Source: a virus. Taken from it: a stretch of 30,671 nt of DNA. The notes under the pieces were generated by a model. The model worked only from the letters and a program-made list of their open reading frames with translations. It was not told where the DNA came from and made no database searches. How positions within the stretch are numbered: the stretch's first letter is position 1; every line of letters starts with the position of its first letter. A program made the translations under genes and the position numbers. This document shows positions 1 to 8,993 of this stretch, piece after piece. The stretch lies in the IMG/VR virus record IMGVR_UViG_3300048030_000186, positions 1 through 30,671 of that record. The stretch is one strand, 5' to 3'.

Positions 1-2759
1 CTAGTGGGTCTGATGTAGCTACCAAAGCATATGTTGATGCTGGAGTACTAGGACAAGATAACTGGGACGTACTACGTGAAAGTAGTAAAAATGACATTGC
101 AGTAGGTGACTTACTTGCTTACACTGGAAACAGAAAAGTTTTAATTACTGTTCCTGATGATGCTTCAGGCAGTGATACATTTGAAGTAGGAGATACTATT
201 GAAAATGCAAGTAGCAATAAAACAGCAGTTATTAAAGACATTGTTCAAACTACTGATACAGTAGTAGGAGAAAACGAACCTGGAAACAATATTTGGATAC
301 TAACCTACGAACTAACTGCTGGTGCAGACTTTGTTGCAGAACAAATTGAAGGCACAGGTGGCAAAGCAGATGTAAGTGCAACTATATTACGTGGACCATT
401 TGATGAAATTGGTAATGCTTCAAATAGTAGTAATAGTGATGTTTCGTTTACGCTTACTCGCCAACCAGATATACTAAACGGATCATTAGCAGGTTCGATT
501 GGTGAATACGATATACAGCTGAGAGCTGGCGTAGTTGAAAATGCTGATGTTAGTGGAACAGCAAGCATTGTACAAAGTAAACTATTGCTTGAAAGAGCAG
601 GAGTACTTGATAGTAGTGCATCATTGTTAGGCGCATCAGGCGATGCAGTTGGTCAAACAAACAGAGGTCTAGCGGCATTTGATGCTAATCACTTTACTGA
701 AGAAGTTGAACTTACAGTAAGTGCTAATATTACTGCAAATGCAGGCGACTATATCTATCAAGGAGCATTGTACGGTGAAGTAGTTGCTAATGTTAGTAAT
801 AGTGTACTTGTTAAAATTAGAACAAATGATCAATTTATATCAAGTTCAACAGTATTACAAAAAGCAATATTTACAAACGGCCAGCAGGCAGCACCAACAT
901 CATTAGGTGTACAATGTACGTCTGTAAAAGTATCAGGCTTTATTGGGCTATTGCCTAGATCAATACAGCTAACTGACTTGGCGCCAATAACTACCGATAC
1001 CGTAATAGGTAGATCGACAACAGGTACAGGCGATACTGAATTAGTTCCATTTGCAGATATAGCTAAACAAGGTTTTGCAATTGAAGATAAAGATTTTGAT
1101 CAAAGTGTAATTTCTAAAATTTCAGGGCAAAGACTTAACTTTGGAAGTGAAGTAACAGTAGTCAACGGTGAAACAATTACTCAAGGTAATATTGAAGGAC
1201 AAGTACAAGGTTCAGTGTTTGGTGAAACTTCATTTTATGTTGTTGATGCTATTAATACACAAACAAGTAACCCAGCTAACTTTTCAAACGGTGCTGTAAC
1301 AGGCAGTGTAAGTGGATCAATTGGTAACGTAACAGCCGTTAATACTAGTGTAAACTTGCTTGGCGAAGCAATGGTTAAACTAGACGACGGTGTTTACGGA
1401 AGTGTACCGATTAGTACAGGTAACTCTAGTGATAGTATTGCAAGAAGAACAGCAAGTGGTGGTCTACAGGTTGAATCACTTATATTAGGTGGATCGAGTA
1501 CAAACACTGTGCTTTCAGAATCTGGTGGTACATTAACATTCTCAACACTAACTGGTGGTAAGATTTTAGAAGCTAGTGGCGCAACTGCTCCAACTGTTAC
1601 AACAGGCGGCAGACTGCAAATTGGCGACACAGCTATTACGGCTGCCAATAGTACTTTTTATGATAATACTATTTACGGCGCTGGCGGCGCAAGTGAAGAA
1701 CAATCTGCGCTTGCTACACGATGGATTTATACATCGTTCATTGAAGCTGGCGGAGAAAAAGGAGCTGGTTCAACTGGTATATCAATCGGTGCAGGAACTG
1801 GATTTGACAGTTCTGCCGCAGACGTAATATCATTAATTACAGGCGGTGCTGAACAATTAATAGTATCGTCAAGTACAATGACTGTTAACAATAATATGAC
1901 AGTTAGCGGAGAACTAAACGTAAGTGGCGGAAGTTTAATTGAAACTATTGCCGGCGACATTAGAGTTAGAAATGCCGTAGACAATGCTAACTTGTTTAAT
2001 GTGTCAGGATCAAATGGTAATACAACCGTTGCAGGTACACTAGGAGTTACTAGTTCAATTAGTACAAACACTAGTTTGAGTGTTGGCACCAGCGCAACAT
2101 TCGGAGGCGGTTATGGTAGTACTGGTGTAACAATTAGTAGTGCAGGTGCTATTAGTGCAAACAGTAATATTATTACTGGCGGTAACTTAACAGTTGATGG
2201 TAATACTACACTAAAAGGCAATATGGACTTTGGTAATGCTTCAACAGACACATTAACATTTAATTGTAGAGTTGATAGTGCAATTATTCCAACAGGTACA
2301 CGAAACTTAGGTAGTTCAACAAACGCATGGAGTACAGTATACGGCGGCACGTTTAGTGGTACAGCAACTACAGCAAAATATGCTGACTTGGCAGAAAACT
2401 ATTTAGGTGATGCAGACTACGAACCAGGTACAGTTGTTGTGCTAGGTGGCGATGCAGAAGTTACTACAACTAACAAAAAAGGTGACACAAGAGTTGCTGG
2501 AGTTGTTACAACTAATCCAGCACACTTAATGAACAGTGCATTAGAAGGCGATTACGTTACAGGCATTGCACTAGCAGGTCGTGTTCCGTGTAAAGTAATT
2601 GGCGTAGTTGCTAAAGGTGACATACTAGTTTCAAGTGCTATTCCAGGATATGCTATGGTAGATAACAATCCGTCATACGGTACTATAATTGGTAAAGCAG
2701 TAGCATCAAAAGAAGATAACGAAAGAGGTTTTGTTGAAGTGTTAGTAGGCAAATCATAA
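1..2759 (+). CDS. Tail-fibre-like virion protein, 5' end outside the window
   Basis: The frame is open from position 3, so the gene starts upstream; 918 residues are visible. The first residues carry the phage fibre motif DVATKAYVDA. The middle is long, rich in Ser, Thr, Gly, Asn and Val, almost free of Cys, and has fibre-like beta repeats. A unit with the core GSVFG (about 1203-1247) resembles units in the next gene. The last 150 residues (from about 2307) form a different domain, with NLGSSTNAW, then AKYADLAENY and GIALAGRVPCKV. It looks like the C-terminal head of marine T4-like fibres and resembles the intramolecular-chaperone (Peptidase_G2-like) ends of other phage appendages; that last comparison is inference. 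The likely role is host recognition at the tail. A TTG at 585 is only an internal codon, not the start. Confidence 0.85.
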   Translation, partial: SGSDVATKAYVDAGVLGQDNWDVLRESSKNDIAVGDLLAYTGNRKVLITVPDDASGSDTFEVGDTIENASSNKTAVIKDIVQTTDTVVGENEPGNNIWILTYELTAGADFVAEQIEGTGGKADVSATILRGPFDEIGNASNSSNSDVSFTLTRQPDILNGSLAGSIGEYDIQLRAGVVENADVSGTASIVQSKLLLERAGVLDSSASLLGASGDAVGQTNRGLAAFDANHFTEEVELTVSANITANAGDYIYQGALYGEVVANVSNSVLVKIRTNDQFISSSTVLQKAIFTNGQQAAPTSLGVQCTSVKVSGFIGLLPRSIQLTDLAPITTDTVIGRSTTGTGDTELVPFADIAKQGFAIEDKDFDQSVISKISGQRLNFGSEVTVVNGETITQGNIEGQVQGSVFGETSFYVVDAINTQTSNPANFSNGAVTGSVSGSIGNVTAVNTSVNLLGEAMVKLDDGVYGSVPISTGNSSDSIARRTASGGLQVESLILGGSSTNTVLSESGGTLTFSTLTGGKILEASGATAPTVTTGGRLQIGDTAITAANSTFYDNTIYGAGGASEEQSALATRWIYTSFIEAGGEKGAGSTGISIGAGTGFDSSAADVISLITGGAEQLIVSSSTMTVNNNMTVSGELNVSGGSLIETIAGDIRVRNAVDNANLFNVSGSNGNTTVAGTLGVTSSISTNTSLSVGTSATFGGGYGSTGVTISSAGAISANSNIITGGNLTVDGNTTLKGNMDFGNASTDTLTFNCRVDSAIIPTGTRNLGSSTNAWSTVYGGTFSGTATTAKYADLAENYLGDADYEPGTVVVLGGDAEVTTTNKKGDTRVAGVVTTNPAHLMNSALEGDYVTGIALAGRVPCKVIGVVAKGDILVSSAIPGYAMVDNNPSYGTIIGKAVASKEDNERGFVEVLVGKS

Positions 2760-2763
2760 TTAC

Positions 2764-2771
2764 GATAAATA
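2764..2771 (+). promoter_or_regulatory. Late promoter-like motif GATAAATA
   Basis: The sequence is CGATAAATA, 20 bases before the start of the next fibre gene and just after the previous stop. It resembles the T4-type late promoter TATAAATA, read by a gp55-like sigma factor. The same 8-mer recurs at six other gene boundaries in the window. Confidence 0.65.
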
Positions 2772-2791
2772 TGTAAAATAGGACAAATCGA

Positions 2792-4504
2792 ATGGCAAAT
2801 AAATTTCCTTTAGTTTATGATACAACTGGTAAAAGTTTACAAGAACTAAGCACAACTGATAACTTAGACTTAACAGGTAGCAGTATAGTAAATGCTGTTA
2901 ACGTTACAGCAACAGGAGCAGTAAATGCTGGCAATGTTGTTGCAGGATCTTTAACAGTTGGAGGGCAAACATTAGGAGCAGTAGCTACGTCAAATGACTA
3001 TAACGACTTAACTAATAAACCTGCATTGTTTAGTGGTGATTACAACGACTTAACAAATTTGCCAAACAGTGTTTCAAGTGACTGGGCAGACATTACAAAT
3101 AAACCAGTAATAGCAACTAGTTTAAGTCAGTTAACAAATGATACAAATTTTGTTACTAATGCACAGATTAATATTATACCAGGACAAGTTACCGGATTGG
3201 CAACAGTTGCTAGTACAGGATCATTTAGTGATTTGACTGGGGTTCCGAACTATGTTACTAATGAACAAATTAATGGTGGCACACTAACTGTTGAAGTTAG
3301 TAATACTGGTGATTTGCAAGGTAGTGTGTTTGCTGATGACAGTTCTTTGATGCTGGATCATTTAAACAATAGGTTATATTCGTCTAAAGTAGATACTGAC
3401 ATACTTACAGTTAATGGAATTTTATCAGCTGACGACTTATCTATCAATGCTGAAACACAGTTAACTATACAAACTGATACATATGTAACTATACAGTCGA
3501 CTAGTTTTAATTTACTTAACACAGTATCAGGTACAAATATATACGATGTAGACGAATTACGTTTTCAAGGAGATGTTGACTTTAGTTTGGCATCTGTTAC
3601 AGGATTAACACTTAATCAAGTTGTAGGTGACTTAACTGGTAGTGTGTTTGCTGACGATAGTTCAGTTATTATTGACGGTATAAGCAGATCTGTAACTGCA
3701 GATACAATTAATGGTAATGTTATAGATGCACCAGTATTAAAAGGTAACTTACAAAATAGATTGCCTGGACAGTCAGTATCAATAACTGGTGAAGCAGGAA
3801 TTACTTTATCACCGTCAGGGCCATTAAATGTGCCAAATGCAACTAGTATACAACTAGCAGGTACACAAGGTATTACGATTGCGGCTACTAACGATTTAGC
3901 ACTTAGTACTAGTTCAGGAAATATTACATTCTCAGGACCAGTTGATTTTACAGCATCAACAGTTACAGGACTCAGTGTTGAAGGTAATTTTGTTGGTAGT
4001 GTTTTTGGCGATGATAGTACACCGTTAGTTGATGGTGTTAATAGTAAACTTACAGGTAAAATTGACACTACTGAAGCAATAGTTAATCAAGGTAGCTATA
4101 GTCTTACAGTTAATTCAACTGGTGCAAAATTACAAAGAACCAGTGGAGCAGGCGGAGGCCTTGTAGTAACTAATGCTACTGGTGTAGTACTAGGAGGCGA
4201 AGCACCTATTGAAATATCAACAGCAGGTGATACTATTGTAATTGGTAACGGAAGTTCAGGTAACATTGAAATTGGTAACGGTACTAATACAATCCAGATA
4301 ACAAATGGAAGCACATTAGATCTTACAGATGCTACAGCAATTAACTTTCAAAACTCAACTATACAAAATTTAGCATCAAGCAGTATTGAGTATACTCCGG
4401 GTAATAATAGTTACTGGAATGGAACGCCACCCGATGATGTGGAAGATGCAATTAATAGAATAGTAGCTTATCTATACAGTACAAACGGCGGCAACCCAGT
4501 TTAA
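2792..4504 (+). CDS. Tail-fibre-like virion protein with DLTN and GSVF repeats
   Basis: A 570-residue protein rich in Ser, Thr, Gly, Asn and Val, typical of an extended beta-structured phage fibre. Near residues 68-105 there are tandem units of the type DYNDLTNKP, a motif common in phage fibres. Three later units of the type GSVFADDSS (residues about 174, 280 and 399) are spaced 106-119 residues apart. The C-terminus (SYWNGTPPDDVEDAINRIVAYL) is a short predicted helix that could trimerise; that is inference. The start has an AGGA ribosome site and lies 20 bases after a late promoter motif. It follows another fibre gene and precedes two more virion genes, so it most likely belongs to the tail tip or fibre network. 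The exact T4 counterpart cannot be named. Confidence 0.8.
   Translation: MANKFPLVYDTTGKSLQELSTTDNLDLTGSSIVNAVNVTATGAVNAGNVVAGSLTVGGQTLGAVATSNDYNDLTNKPALFSGDYNDLTNLPNSVSSDWADITNKPVIATSLSQLTNDTNFVTNAQINIIPGQVTGLATVASTGSFSDLTGVPNYVTNEQINGGTLTVEVSNTGDLQGSVFADDSSLMLDHLNNRLYSSKVDTDILTVNGILSADDLSINAETQLTIQTDTYVTIQSTSFNLLNTVSGTNIYDVDELRFQGDVDFSLASVTGLTLNQVVGDLTGSVFADDSSVIIDGISRSVTADTINGNVIDAPVLKGNLQNRLPGQSVSITGEAGITLSPSGPLNVPNATSIQLAGTQGITIAATNDLALSTSSGNITFSGPVDFTASTVTGLSVEGNFVGSVFGDDSTPLVDGVNSKLTGKIDTTEAIVNQGSYSLTVNSTGAKLQRTSGAGGGLVVTNATGVVLGGEAPIEISTAGDTIVIGNGSSGNIEIGNGTNTIQITNGSTLDLTDATAINFQNSTIQNLASSSIEYTPGNNSYWNGTPPDDVEDAINRIVAYLYSTNGGNPV
2993..3106 (+). repeat. Tandem DLTN-type fibre repeats
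   Basis: Three coding repeats with the pattern D-[YW]-[NA]-D-[LI]-T-N-[KL]-P start near 2996, 3038 and 3080, about 42 bases apart. Degenerate further copies follow near 3122 and 3225. The DNA copies differ at third positions, so the protein pattern is what is kept. Confidence 0.75.
3311..4036 (+). repeat. Spaced GSVFADDSS coding repeats
   Basis: Three copies of a unit with the core G-S-V-F-[AG]-D-D-S-[ST] begin at 3311, 3629 and 3986, each followed by a short stretch ending near VDG. A looser copy is in the previous gene near 1203. The pattern is typical of marine T4-like virion proteins. Confidence 0.7.
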
Positions 4505-4516
4505 GAGGAACAACTT

Positions 4517-5224
4517 ATGGCAATTGAATATATTAATACAGGAACAATAGCAAACGATGGCACAGGCGATGCACTTCGAGAAGCATTTATTAAAGTAAAT
4601 GATAATTTTGAAGAACTTGATCTTAGAGTAATTGAAACAACACAATTTGAAAATGTTGGATCAGTTGGTCAAGGAGTTTTTGCTGGCAAAGACGGAACTA
4701 CAGCACAGTTTAAAAAACTAGTTGCAGGCACAAATGTTAATATTACACCAACTGCTACTACGTTAACAATTGATGTTGATAATGCATTAGAACAACTTTT
4801 AATTATAAGTGATAACGGAAGTTTAACAGTAGCCCCGGGGCAAAGCGTAAACTTCAACGGCGGCAATGGAGTTAGTACATCTATAACTGGTCAAACAATG
4901 ACTATTGGATTAGATACAACTAATATTGTTTCTAATGATACTAATCCAACGTTGTCAGCTACACTAAATGCTAATGGTAATGATATTACTAGTGCTGGCA
5001 CAATTACTGCTAATACTGTTACAGGAGCATTTCAAGGTCTTGTTTACGGATTTGACATAAGAGATTTTGGGCCTTATTTGTCAGGTTTTGATTTTGGCGG
5101 AGTGCGTAACACATACGGTAGCGCACTTGATTTCATTGTTAGGAATACTGATATTGATTTAGGACCAATTGATCCTGAAAGAACTGATCTAACTATTGAC
5201 TTAGGGTTCTTACCATCTGTTTAA
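4517..5224 (+). CDS. Small fibre or baseplate-associated virion protein
   Basis: A 235-residue protein. Its first 40 residues carry the pattern NTGTIANDGTGDALREAF followed by KVNDNFEELD. This N-terminal module is seen on many tail-fibre and baseplate-associated proteins of marine T4-like phages, where it probably attaches the protein to the tail. The rest is Thr-, Asn- and Val-rich beta-type sequence. The C-terminal 60 residues include a GAFQGLVYG unit resembling the GSVF repeats of the two upstream genes. An AGAGGA ribosome site precedes the ATG, and only 12 bases separate it from the preceding gene, so the two are co-transcribed. The structural role is well supported; the precise position in the virion is not. 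Confidence 0.75.
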   Translation: MAIEYINTGTIANDGTGDALREAFIKVNDNFEELDLRVIETTQFENVGSVGQGVFAGKDGTTAQFKKLVAGTNVNITPTATTLTIDVDNALEQLLIISDNGSLTVAPGQSVNFNGGNGVSTSITGQTMTIGLDTTNIVSNDTNPTLSATLNANGNDITSAGTITANTVTGAFQGLVYGFDIRDFGPYLSGFDFGGVRNTYGSALDFIVRNTDIDLGPIDPERTDLTIDLGFLPSV

Positions 5225-5231
5225 CTAATAC

Positions 5232-5239
5232 GATAAATA
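5232..5239 (+). promoter_or_regulatory. Late promoter-like motif GATAAATA
   Basis: ACGATAAATATG lies 20 bases before the start codon of the Ig-repeat virion gene, the same spacing as at the upstream fibre gene. It resembles T4-type late promoters. Confidence 0.65.
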
Positions 5240-5259
5240 TGTTATAGAAGGAATGATCT

Positions 5260-8091
5260 ATGGCATTATGGACAACAGGTACAAATAAACTACTTTCCAC
5301 GGTTACTGAACAACAAACAGTATCAATAGCATTGCCTGTTGATGCAGATGCAACTATTACGTTAATCAGTGGTAAACTGCCTACCGGCATGAAAATTAAC
5401 GGAGTTAATTTAATTGGTACTCCGCAAGAAGTAGCCCGAGTAACTGACTTTAGGTTTGTACTTAGAGCAACATTAAATACCCAAATTGAAGATAGAACTT
5501 TTACTATAAAAGTAGAAGGGCCTGACACACCAATATGGCAAACACCTGCAGGTGATCTAGCTGTTGGCAACAACGACACATTTTATATATTAGACAGTAG
5601 TCCTATAGATTTTCAACTAGTAGCAATTGACGACGACATTCAGGCAGGACAAACTCTTTCATACTTTATGAAAGACGGTGACGGGCAATTGCCGCCTGGA
5701 ACTACACTTACTACCGATGGACGAATTATAGGTATAGTTGATCCTTTACTTGCAATTGAACGTGGAGAAATTTATTCAAGCGGATTTTATGACACTAGTC
5801 CTTATGATTTGCAGTCAGGCGGTTACGACTTTGGTATAAGAAGTTCAAACGGTTTTGATAGCTTTTTTTATGACACAACTGTTTGGGACTTTAGTTATAC
5901 TGAAAAAGCACCAAACAAATTAAATAGATACTATGAATTTACAGTTAATGTAACTGACGGTGACATTATTGCAAGACGAACATTTAAAATATTTGTAGTA
6001 GGTGATGATTTTTTCCGTGCTGATAACACAGTTTTACAAGTTGGCAGTGGAACATTTACAGCTGATAATACTAACTTGCGAACTCCTATATGGATCACTC
6101 CAGGAAACTTAGGTATAAAACGTGCTAATAACTATATTACATTACAATTAGATATTATTGATACAAACTCACAAGTTGGCTTTGTAAACTACAGTCTTGA
6201 AGATACCAATCCAGGGACATATAAATTAAAAGCAACTGGTGAAATTATTTACAACGGAAAATATGAAGTTACTGGCACACTACCTAAATTTATAGATAGT
6301 GGACGAGGTCCTGACAGTTTTTCAGGTATTACTCCTGATCCAATACAACCAAGCGAATGGGAAGTAATTGTACCTGAAACAGTAAGTAAATTACCAACAG
6401 GATTAGAACTAGATACTTCAAACGGAGAAATAGCAGGCAGAGTTCCATACCAAGCAGAAGTAACAATTGATTATAGATTTACAATAAAAGCAACTCGATT
6501 CACTCCAGACGAACCTGATATTAATGTTAGTACAGTTAAAGTATTTGATATTAAATTACTAGGAGAAATTAATTCTAACACAACATGGAATACCCTTCCA
6601 GATCTAGGTATACTAAATTCAAACTCAATTAGTGTACTACGAGTTGAAGCAGAAACTAATGTACCAAATGCACAAGTACTTTACAGCCTAAAGTCTGGTA
6701 AACTGCCTCCAGGACTAGAACTAACATATGATGGAGAAATTGTTGGCAGAGTAAATGCATACGGTCAAAATGTTTATAAGAGTATTTGGAAAGGTTCACG
6801 CAATTACACAGCTGGCGATATTGTAAAAGTAGATGATGTATTTTATAGAACTGCTAGTAATCATACAAGTAGTTCAAGTGGAATATTTACAAACGACTCA
6901 GCATATTGGGTTGAATTTAATTACACAAGACTTGGTCTAACAACTATTGATAGTGATGCTACTACATTTGATGTACCAAATACAACCATTGATCGACAGT
7001 ATAACTTTGTTATAAATGCAGAAGACCAATACAAATATAGTATAAAAGAGCAACAATTTAGTATTACGGTAACAGACCCTGAAGTTATAAAATATAGTAA
7101 TGTATATCTTAAACCGTTTCTTAAAGAAACTACAAGACGTGAGTTCAGTGACTTCTTATCAGATCCAGAGATCTTTATTCCAGAAAATATCTATAGACCA
7201 GGAGATCCAAATTTTGGTATACAAACAGATATTAAAATACCAATATATTACGGCATTGAAGCACGAAACTTATCAGAGTTTCAGGCAGTAACAGCAAAGA
7301 ATCACAAAAGAAAACAATATAGAATTGGCGAATTAAAAACTGCAGAAGCTAAAAAAGAAGGCACAAATGATGTTCTTTATGAAGTAATATATGTAGAGGT
7401 TATTGATGCACAAGATACTAAGTTAGGTAGAACACGTAACAGTATTCAAATAAAAACAAATAATAAAATTACAGTTGATAGTGTAAACTATGATCCTAAC
7501 GATATGTTTTATGATTACGAAGTTAAACCATCATTTACTATACAAACACGTAGTGGACTTATATCAGTAAAATTAGGTGAAGACTTTAATATTGTTACTC
7601 GTGCTGATGGTACATTTAATTTAAATTGGACACTCGGAATAGAAGTTGACGGACGAACTGAAGACAACCTTATTAAAATATTAGAAGGATTTGGCGATAC
7701 ATACCGACTCCGTCCTGATTACGCAAATACATTAAAAGTAGATAGTAATACAATAACTGTATCTCAAAATAATGATAGTTTACGATACATCAGTAATATA
7801 AACAATATGCGAGACAATCTGCGATCTGTAGGTGAAACAAATAGATCGTTTGTTCCGTTATGGATGCGTAGTCAGCAACAAGGTAGTGTAAATGAGTTAG
7901 GCTATACACCTGCATTAGTATTATGCTATTGTAAGCCAGGCAAGTCTGCATTAATTAAGGCAGCAATCGAAGCCAACGGTTTTGATTTTAAAACATTTAA
8001 CTTAGACGTTGATAGATATATAATTGACAGTACTGATGTAAGTAGCAGTGATAGTTACTTGGTATTCGCAAATTATAGACACAATGTATAA
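5260..8091 (+). CDS. Large virion protein with Ig-like (He_PIG-type) repeats
   Basis: A 943-residue protein. At least four segments match the putative Ig domain signature L-P-x-G-x-x-[LI]-x-x-x-G-x-[IL]-x-G: near residues 40 (LPTGMKINGVNLIG), 145 (LPPGTTLTTDGRIIG), 383 (LPTGLELDTSNGEIAG) and 481 (LPPGLELTYDGEIVG). Such cadherin-like repeats are common in large T4-like cyanophage and pelagiphage structural proteins and usually mediate adhesion or build rigid rods. The last 250 residues are more mixed and contain little repeat structure. A GAAGGA ribosome site and a late promoter motif precede it. Its neighbours are fibre and virion genes, so a tail or baseplate location is likely; no T4 counterpart is recognisable. 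Confidence 0.8.
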   Translation: MALWTTGTNKLLSTVTEQQTVSIALPVDADATITLISGKLPTGMKINGVNLIGTPQEVARVTDFRFVLRATLNTQIEDRTFTIKVEGPDTPIWQTPAGDLAVGNNDTFYILDSSPIDFQLVAIDDDIQAGQTLSYFMKDGDGQLPPGTTLTTDGRIIGIVDPLLAIERGEIYSSGFYDTSPYDLQSGGYDFGIRSSNGFDSFFYDTTVWDFSYTEKAPNKLNRYYEFTVNVTDGDIIARRTFKIFVVGDDFFRADNTVLQVGSGTFTADNTNLRTPIWITPGNLGIKRANNYITLQLDIIDTNSQVGFVNYSLEDTNPGTYKLKATGEIIYNGKYEVTGTLPKFIDSGRGPDSFSGITPDPIQPSEWEVIVPETVSKLPTGLELDTSNGEIAGRVPYQAEVTIDYRFTIKATRFTPDEPDINVSTVKVFDIKLLGEINSNTTWNTLPDLGILNSNSISVLRVEAETNVPNAQVLYSLKSGKLPPGLELTYDGEIVGRVNAYGQNVYKSIWKGSRNYTAGDIVKVDDVFYRTASNHTSSSSGIFTNDSAYWVEFNYTRLGLTTIDSDATTFDVPNTTIDRQYNFVINAEDQYKYSIKEQQFSITVTDPEVIKYSNVYLKPFLKETTRREFSDFLSDPEIFIPENIYRPGDPNFGIQTDIKIPIYYGIEARNLSEFQAVTAKNHKRKQYRIGELKTAEAKKEGTNDVLYEVIYVEVIDAQDTKLGRTRNSIQIKTNNKITVDSVNYDPNDMFYDYEVKPSFTIQTRSGLISVKLGEDFNIVTRADGTFNLNWTLGIEVDGRTEDNLIKILEGFGDTYRLRPDYANTLKVDSNTITVSQNNDSLRYISNINNMRDNLRSVGETNRSFVPLWMRSQQQGSVNELGYTPALVLCYCKPGKSALIKAAIEANGFDFKTFNLDVDRYIIDSTDVSSSDSYLVFANYRHNV

Positions 8092-8095
8092 CACA

Positions 8096-8103
8096 GATAA
8101 ATA
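8096..8103 (+). promoter_or_regulatory. Late promoter-like motif GATAAATA
   Basis: CAGATAAATAAG spans the short gap after the Ig-repeat gene, 18 bases before the next ATG and just upstream of a TAGGAGA ribosome site. It has the same core as the other six copies. Confidence 0.6.
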
Positions 8104-8121
8104 AGTGTAGGAGAACACACT

Positions 8122-8745
8122 ATGGCAACAAGCGATAATATTACACCAGAACAAATAGATGAAGAATTTCCAATTGCAGGTCAAGATAATGACTCGCAAG
8201 GATTTCGTGACAACTTTGCGGCAATACAATCAAGTTTAAGTGCATCAAAGACAGCAATAAAAGATATTGAAGCAAAGGGCGTTTTTAAAGCGGCACTTGG
8301 TTCAGGTTCTTTAGATAACGACTTACAGGGCAATAAACTTACTAATGGTGTATTACAAGGCGTAGCATCAGAACATTTTAATAGTGGTAATATTACGCAA
8401 AACTCCGAAGCTAACATATTGTGGTCTACAGCAGAATATCATGACATTACTATGGCTAATCCAAGTTCAGTACGTTTGAGCTTAGGTGGATGGCCTACAG
8501 CAGGTACATATGGTAGAATGCGTCTTGCTATTCGAAGTAATGATGGCTCTGAAAGAACTGTTACTTTTGAAGCGGCAAATGCTGGAACTTTAAGAGTTAA
8601 TCAAACAAACTGGACTAGTGCATTAGACGCAGGTGACTTTAAAGTTACTAGTGCAACAAGTCCTAAAATTGTAGACGTATGGACAGTTGATGGTGGCATC
8701 ACAGTATTCATGGAGTACGTCGGAGAGTATACGATACTGTCATAA
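8122..8745 (+). CDS. Putative virion structural protein
   Basis: A 207-residue protein with its own late promoter motif and a strong TAGGAGA ribosome site. The N-terminus (EFPIAGQDNDSQGFRDNFAAI) resembles the attachment module of marine T4-like appendage proteins, where a GQDN-x-SQGFRDNF pattern precedes a helix. The middle (residues 55-110) and the C-terminal half are Thr-, Gly- and Val-rich beta sequence. No catalytic motif is visible. It closes the virion block, and its stop overlaps the next ATG (TAATG). A role as a small fibre or tail accessory protein is inferred from composition and position. Confidence 0.65.
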   Translation: MATSDNITPEQIDEEFPIAGQDNDSQGFRDNFAAIQSSLSASKTAIKDIEAKGVFKAALGSGSLDNDLQGNKLTNGVLQGVASEHFNSGNITQNSEANILWSTAEYHDITMANPSSVRLSLGGWPTAGTYGRMRLAIRSNDGSERTVTFEAANAGTLRVNQTNWTSALDAGDFKVTSATSPKIVDVWTVDGGITVFMEYVGEYTILS

Positions 8746-8984
8746 TGTTTAATCCATTAGTAGATAATTTTAATCAACTAAGTGATAGCGAAGTAGAAGA
8801 TAAACTTACTGAGCTTGGACGTAAATATTGGATGACACGCAATCCCGAAGTTCAGAGTCAAATTGCAGTCTTAATGGATATGTATAAACTTGAACTCACA
8901 TCTCGTAGAGCTATTCAGCAACAAAAAATTAAAGATCAAGATAATGGCGATAATTCTCTTGACAATTTAATTAATATCAGTTAA
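8745..8984 (+). CDS. Small conserved phage protein, helical
   Basis: A 79-residue protein, translationally coupled to the virion gene before it through a one-base overlap (TAATG). It is almost wholly charged helix: LSDSEVEDKLTELGRKYW, then MTRNPEVQSQIAVLMDMYKLEL. This layout recurs in small conserved hypotheticals of marine T4-like phages. There is no membrane segment, signal peptide or catalytic motif. Its last 26 bases overlap the -35 and -10 boxes of the promoter for the next gene. The function is unknown. Confidence 0.6.
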   Translation: MFNPLVDNFNQLSDSEVEDKLTELGRKYWMTRNPEVQSQIAVLMDMYKLELTSRRAIQQQKIKDQDNGDNSLDNLINIS

Positions 8985-8987
8985 AAT
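8959..8987 (+). promoter_or_regulatory. Sigma-70 promoter overlapping a gene end
   Basis: The -35 box TTGACA (8959-8964), a 17-base spacer and the -10 box TAAAAT (8982-8987) form a near-consensus host promoter. Transcription would begin close to 8994, which is itself the ATG of the DnaE-like gene, so the message may have little or no leader. Confidence 0.65.
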
Positions 8988-8993
8988 ACATGT

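Noticed and set aside
585-2759. Start of the first fibre gene at TTG 585
   Set aside because: The same frame is open and fibre-like from position 3, including DVATKAYVDA, so 585 is internal.
3616-4068. 150-residue open frame on the minus strand
   Set aside because: It is opposite the repeat-rich fibre gene, Pro/Leu/Val-rich with no motif or ribosome site. It is a by-product of the Thr- and Ser-rich coding on the other strand.
5193-5579. 128-residue minus-strand frame across the start of the Ig-repeat gene
   Set aside because: It covers a well-supported gene with a promoter and ribosome site, and the product matches nothing.
8745-8984. Assignment of the small helical protein to a T4 baseplate gene
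   Set aside because: Only helix content and position suggest it; no motif supports a name.
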